From Acidobacteriota bacterium (GTDB taxonomy: Bacteria > Acidobacteriota > Vicinamibacteria > Vicinamibacterales > JACQTH01): a stretch of DNA of 8,229 bases. Numbering within the stretch: the stretch's first letter is position 1; every line of letters starts with the position of its first letter. Made by a program: the position numbers and the translations under genes. The stretch lies in contig JACQTH010000186.1 in the NCBI GenBank assembly GCA_016210935.1, positions 1 through 8,229 of the forward strand, given 5' to 3'. The notes beneath the pieces are model-generated. The model searched no databases. It saw nothing but the letters and a program-made list of their open reading frames with translations, and was not told the origin of the DNA. Below are positions 6,455 through 8,229 of the stretch, piece after piece.

Positions 6455-6571
6455 GGGGATCGGGGGTCAGGGGTCGGTGGGAATCATATTCGGTTTTGTC
6501 GACCGCAGTCGCCGCCAACGCTGGTTCCTGGCCCCGCTCCCTGGCCCCCGCTCCCTGGCCCCCGATCCCTG
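6455..6571. repeat. G-rich/C-rich heptad arrays as an inverted repeat, with G-quadruplex motifs
   Basis: This element occupies most of the 182-base gap between the dehydrogenase and the synthetase. The left arm has seven-base units GGGGATC, GGGGGTC and AGGGGTC, then GGTGGG (6455-6481). The right arm (6527-6571) has 13-14-base double units, CCTGGCCCCGCTC, CCTGGCCCCCGCTC and CCTGGCCCCCGATC, then CCTG. The arms are complementary (for example GGGATCGGGGG with CCCCCGATCCC) around an ordinary spacer of about 45 bases. The left arm on the plus strand has four G-runs with loops of 3, 3 and 5 bases, and the right arm has several on the minus strand, so both fit the G-quadruplex pattern. The array ends exactly at 6571, the base before the dehydrogenase stop codon. 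The remaining bases, 6390-6454, show only a small CCCC-TTTT-GGGG hairpin near 6447-6458. Confidence 0.72.
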
Positions 6572-7561
6572 TTAGTACCCTGCCCTCTTATCCACCACGT
6601 TCCTCAGCGGCTCTCCGCGTTCGAAGCGCCCCAGATTATCGGCGAAAAAGTTGATCAGATTCGGCCAGTACTCGGAGTTGAAGCCGCTCGTATGCGGCGT
6701 GATGACGACGTTAGGCAGGTCCCAGAGCGGGCTCGACGCGGGCAACGGCTCGCTGACGAACACGTCGAGGCCGGCGCCGCCAATCGTCCCTGACTCGAGC
6801 GCGTTTACCAGGTCCTGTTCGTTGACGATCTTTCCGCGCGCCACGTTGATCAGCACGGCGTCACGTTTCATGAGCCCGAGCTCCCGCGCTCCGATCAGCC
6901 CTCGAGTTTCATCCGTGTGCGCGGCCGTGATCGCCACGATATCCGACGCAGTCAGCAGATCGTCCAGCCGGTCCGGTCCGTACACCTCATCGACACCAGC
7001 GGGCTTCGGCTGGTTCGGCCTTCGTCTGACACCGAGTACGCGCATCTCGAACCCGGCGGCGAGCCGCGCGAGGCGGCTCCCGATATCGCCGAGCCCCACA
7101 ATGCCCATCACGCGGCCGCGAAGCGAGCGGGAAGGCGGATCCGCGGAAATCTCCTGCTGCGCCCAAACGTGATCGACCTGACGTCGCACGGAGGTATGGA
7201 TTTTCCGCGCCAGCGCCAGCGCCAGCGCCATGATGTGTTCGGCGATGAAGGGAGACTGCAGGCCCCTGGTGTTCGTGAGCGTGATGTCGCTCCGGACGAA
7301 CTCCGGGAACAGCAATGCGCGGATTCCCGCGGCCGATGATTGAACCCAGCGCAGCCTCCGTGCCGCCGACAGCGCGGCGGGCGAGAGCTGTGAGCCAAAC
7401 AGCACGTCCGCCTCCGCGATCTCACGAACGAGGTCGGTGTCGTTCAAGACTTGCACGAACGTGTGCCGGGGAAATCGACGCCGCAGGTCGTCTATCCAGA
7501 CGGGCGGCAGATTCCAGACGTCGAAGACCCGGTCGTAGTAGATGGCGACAAGGATTTTCAT
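6572..7561 (-). CDS. D-2-hydroxyacid dehydrogenase, NAD(P)-dependent
   Basis: This 329-residue cytoplasmic oxidoreductase interconverts 2-oxo and D-2-hydroxy acids. The C-terminal NAD-binding domain starts with GIVGLGDIG (153-161, GxGxxG). The catalytic triad is Arg242 in NVARGKIV, Glu271 in LDVFVSEP and His290 in ITPHTSG. After the second strand, where NAD-specific enzymes carry Asp, this protein has VRRR (178-181), which suggests NADPH is preferred. The split substrate domain, with WVQSSAAGI (72-80), resembles the glyoxylate/hydroxypyruvate reductase-like branch rather than phosphoglycerate dehydrogenase, and there is no ACT domain. The substrate cannot be fixed from sequence. The ATG at 7561 is well placed, but no Shine-Dalgarno sequence precedes it: the GGGATTC repeat ends only five bases upstream. 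It follows moaC on the same strand, separated only by that repeat. Confidence 0.9.
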   Translation of the reverse strand: MKILVAIYYDRVFDVWNLPPVWIDDLRRRFPRHTFVQVLNDTDLVREIAEADVLFGSQLSPAALSAARRLRWVQSSAAGIRALLFPEFVRSDITLTNTRGLQSPFIAEHIMALALALARKIHTSVRRQVDHVWAQQEISADPPSRSLRGRVMGIVGLGDIGSRLARLAAGFEMRVLGVRRRPNQPKPAGVDEVYGPDRLDDLLTASDIVAITAAHTDETRGLIGARELGLMKRDAVLINVARGKIVNEQDLVNALESGTIGGAGLDVFVSEPLPASSPLWDLPNVVITPHTSGFNSEYWPNLINFFADNLGRFERGEPLRNVVDKRAGY

Positions 7562-7566
7562 GGTCT

Positions 7567-7642
7567 CGGGATTCGGGATTCGGGATTCGGGATTCGAAAG
7601 TCGGAAAGCGATCCGAATCCCGAACCCCGAATCCCGAACCCC
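7567..7642. repeat. CGGGATT heptad array folded into an inverted repeat
   Basis: Four exact CGGGATT units (7567-7594) are followed by about 19 bases of spacer and four complementary units alternating CGAATCC and CGAACCC (7614-7641). The alternating C/T differences become G-U pairs, so a stem of about 28 bp can form. The element fills the 82-base gap between moaC and the dehydrogenase almost completely, ending one base before the moaC stop codon. Each strand also carries four GGG or GGGG runs with 3-4-base loops, an ideal G-quadruplex pattern. An internal terminator or a transcript stabiliser is possible; no U-tract is visible. Confidence 0.82.
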
Positions 7643-7643
7643 G

Positions 7644-8081
7644 TCAGCGTTCGCCTCGTCGTCGGTACTCGCCGGTTCGCCCCCCAGCCTTGAACACGAG
7701 GCGAATGTCGCCGATCACCATCTCCCTATCCGCCGCCTTCACCATGTCGTAGATCGTGAGGCCGGCGACGGCAACCGCCGTCAGCGCCTCCATCTCGACG
7801 CCGGTCGAGGCGGTGGTGGCGACGCGCGCTTCGATCTCGTAGCCGGTGCTCGTCGGTGTGAGGACGATGTCGACGTGACTGAGAGGCAGCGGGTGACAGA
7901 GCGGGATGAGTTCGGCGGTGCGCTTCGCGGCCATGATGCCCGCAAGCCGCGCCGCTTGAAGCGGGTCGCCCTTTTTCACGCGCCCTTCGCGAATCAGCCG
8001 CAGCGCCGCGGGCGAGATGGTGATGCGGCCGCGAGCGACCGCCTCGCGCCGCGTTTCCGGCTTGGCCCCAACGTCGACCAT
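7644..8081 (-). CDS. moaC: Cyclic pyranopterin monophosphate synthase (start uncertain)
   Basis: MoaC converts the MoaA product 3',8-cyclo-dihydro-GTP to cyclic pyranopterin monophosphate, the first isolable intermediate of molybdenum cofactor synthesis, in the cytoplasm as a hexamer. From the ATG at 8081 the frame gives 145 residues. Conserved segments are KKGD (36-39), AAKRTAELIPLCHPL (51-65), GVEMEALTA (94-102) and YDMVKA (111-116). Aligned by eye with the E. coli protein, the catalytic set is present: Lys37, His63, Glu96, Asp112 and Lys115 (E. coli Lys51, His77, Glu112, Asp128, Lys131). The ATG corresponds to Met15 of E. coli MoaC, and the missing N-terminal residues are encoded just upstream in frame (8082-8114). 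The real protein is therefore probably longer, possibly reaching past the right edge. No other moa gene is visible. Confidence 0.92.
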   Translation of the reverse strand: MVDVGAKPETRREAVARGRITISPAALRLIREGRVKKGDPLQAARLAGIMAAKRTAELIPLCHPLPLSHVDIVLTPTSTGYEIEARVATTASTGVEMEALTAVAVAGLTIYDMVKAADREMVIGDIRLVFKAGGRTGEYRRRGER

Positions 8082-8114
8082 CTGGATCTGACCCTGCGCG
8101 TCAACGTGCGAGAG
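8082..8114 (-). other. In-frame upstream part of moaC without a visible start codon
   Basis: Read on the minus strand, these 11 codons give LSHVDAQGQIQ directly before MVDVGAK. This matches the conserved MoaC N-terminus (E. coli LTHINAAGEAH then MVDVSAK), so this DNA is or was coding. Further upstream the frame stays open through a C-rich repeat to the window edge, giving only Gly/Arg/Ala/Pro-rich sequence, with no ATG, GTG or TTG. The start may lie beyond 8229, use a rare codon, or have been lost. Confidence 0.75.
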
Positions 8115-8138
8115 CCGCGCGCTCGATTCGCCGCGTCC

Positions 8139-8229
8139 CCGTCCCCCGGCCCGCGGTCGCCGGCCCGTAGCCCCCGGCCCCTGGCCCCTGGCCCCAGGTC
8201 CCTGGCCCCTGGCCCCCGGCCGCCGGCCC
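8139..8229. repeat. C-rich CCCCTGG heptad array at the right edge
   Basis: The region is nearly all C and G on the plus strand. Six consecutive seven-base units are clear at 8178-8219: CCCCTGG, CCCCTGG, CCCCAGG, TCCCTGG, CCCCTGG and CCCCCGG. Less regular flanks (CCCCCGGCCC) extend on both sides. The CCCTGGCCCC core is shared with the array at 6527-6571, so these two loci look related. On the minus strand, the sense strand of moaC, there are many G-runs able to form quadruplexes. The array runs off the window, so a matching inverted arm, if any, is not seen. Confidence 0.75.

Noticed and set aside
6390..6518. N-terminal extension of the acyl-CoA synthetase to 6518
   Set aside because: The added 43 residues are partly encoded by the G-rich repeat and do not resemble family sequence, while the ATG at 6389 leads straight into a normal N-terminus.
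7567..7642. Possible CRISPR array
   Set aside because: The units are 7 bases with no spacers between them and are arranged as complementary arms. No cas genes are present.
8082..8229. Molybdenum cofactor riboswitch upstream of moaC
   Set aside because: The visible upstream sequence is moaC coding followed by a simple C-rich repeat. None of the complex stem arrangement of that riboswitch class is seen.

Overview
The window is about 8.2 kb of GC-rich bacterial chromosome with tightly packed metabolic and signalling genes. No phage, plasmid, transposase, RNA gene or CRISPR array is visible. The protein types (a LytS-like kinase, a short NuoI, long-chain acyl-CoA synthetase, MoaC) together with the repeat-filled gaps resemble what I remember of Acidobacteriota, especially the Vicinamibacteria. 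That placement is an inference from memory and was not checked.

Layout. On the minus strand at the left edge are the first 24 codons of a calcineurin-like phosphoesterase (1-73) and an isolated nuoI (239-655). A divergent gap of about 115 bp follows. Then comes a plus-strand cluster: a 5TM-Lyt sensor kinase (772-2088), a LytTR response regulator (2111-2902), type I signal peptidase (2797-3579) and a cation diffusion facilitator transporter (3546-4448). The last three reading frames overlap, so co-transcription is likely. On the minus strand, converging on this cluster, are moaC (7644-8081 or longer), a D-2-hydroxyacid dehydrogenase (6572-7561) and a long-chain acyl-CoA synthetase (4539-6389), read in that order from the right.

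How the genes work together. The kinase and regulator form a complete two-component pair, whose targets cannot be read from the sequence. The peptidase and metal exporter share its transcript and both act at the inner membrane. The minus-strand genes serve unrelated housekeeping pathways: respiration (nuoI), molybdenum cofactor synthesis (moaC), 2-oxo/2-hydroxy acid redox and fatty-acid activation.

The most unusual signal lies in the gaps between genes. All six gaps longer than about 25 bp are filled by a short-period tandem array. Four are clearly folded back into inverted repeats with complementary arms, and the one at 671-720 ends in a shorter palindrome. Each locus has its own unit: roughly GATTTGRT, GGAGCTA, AGTGCCTGR, GGGGRTC/GGCCCCC, GGGATTC and CCCCTGG. 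Four of the six have a seven-base period. Several arrays run exactly to a start or stop codon, one supplies a stop codon, and one seems to have displaced the start of moaC. I treat this as one class of element with shared architecture and locus-specific sequence, and it is the best candidate here for something undescribed.
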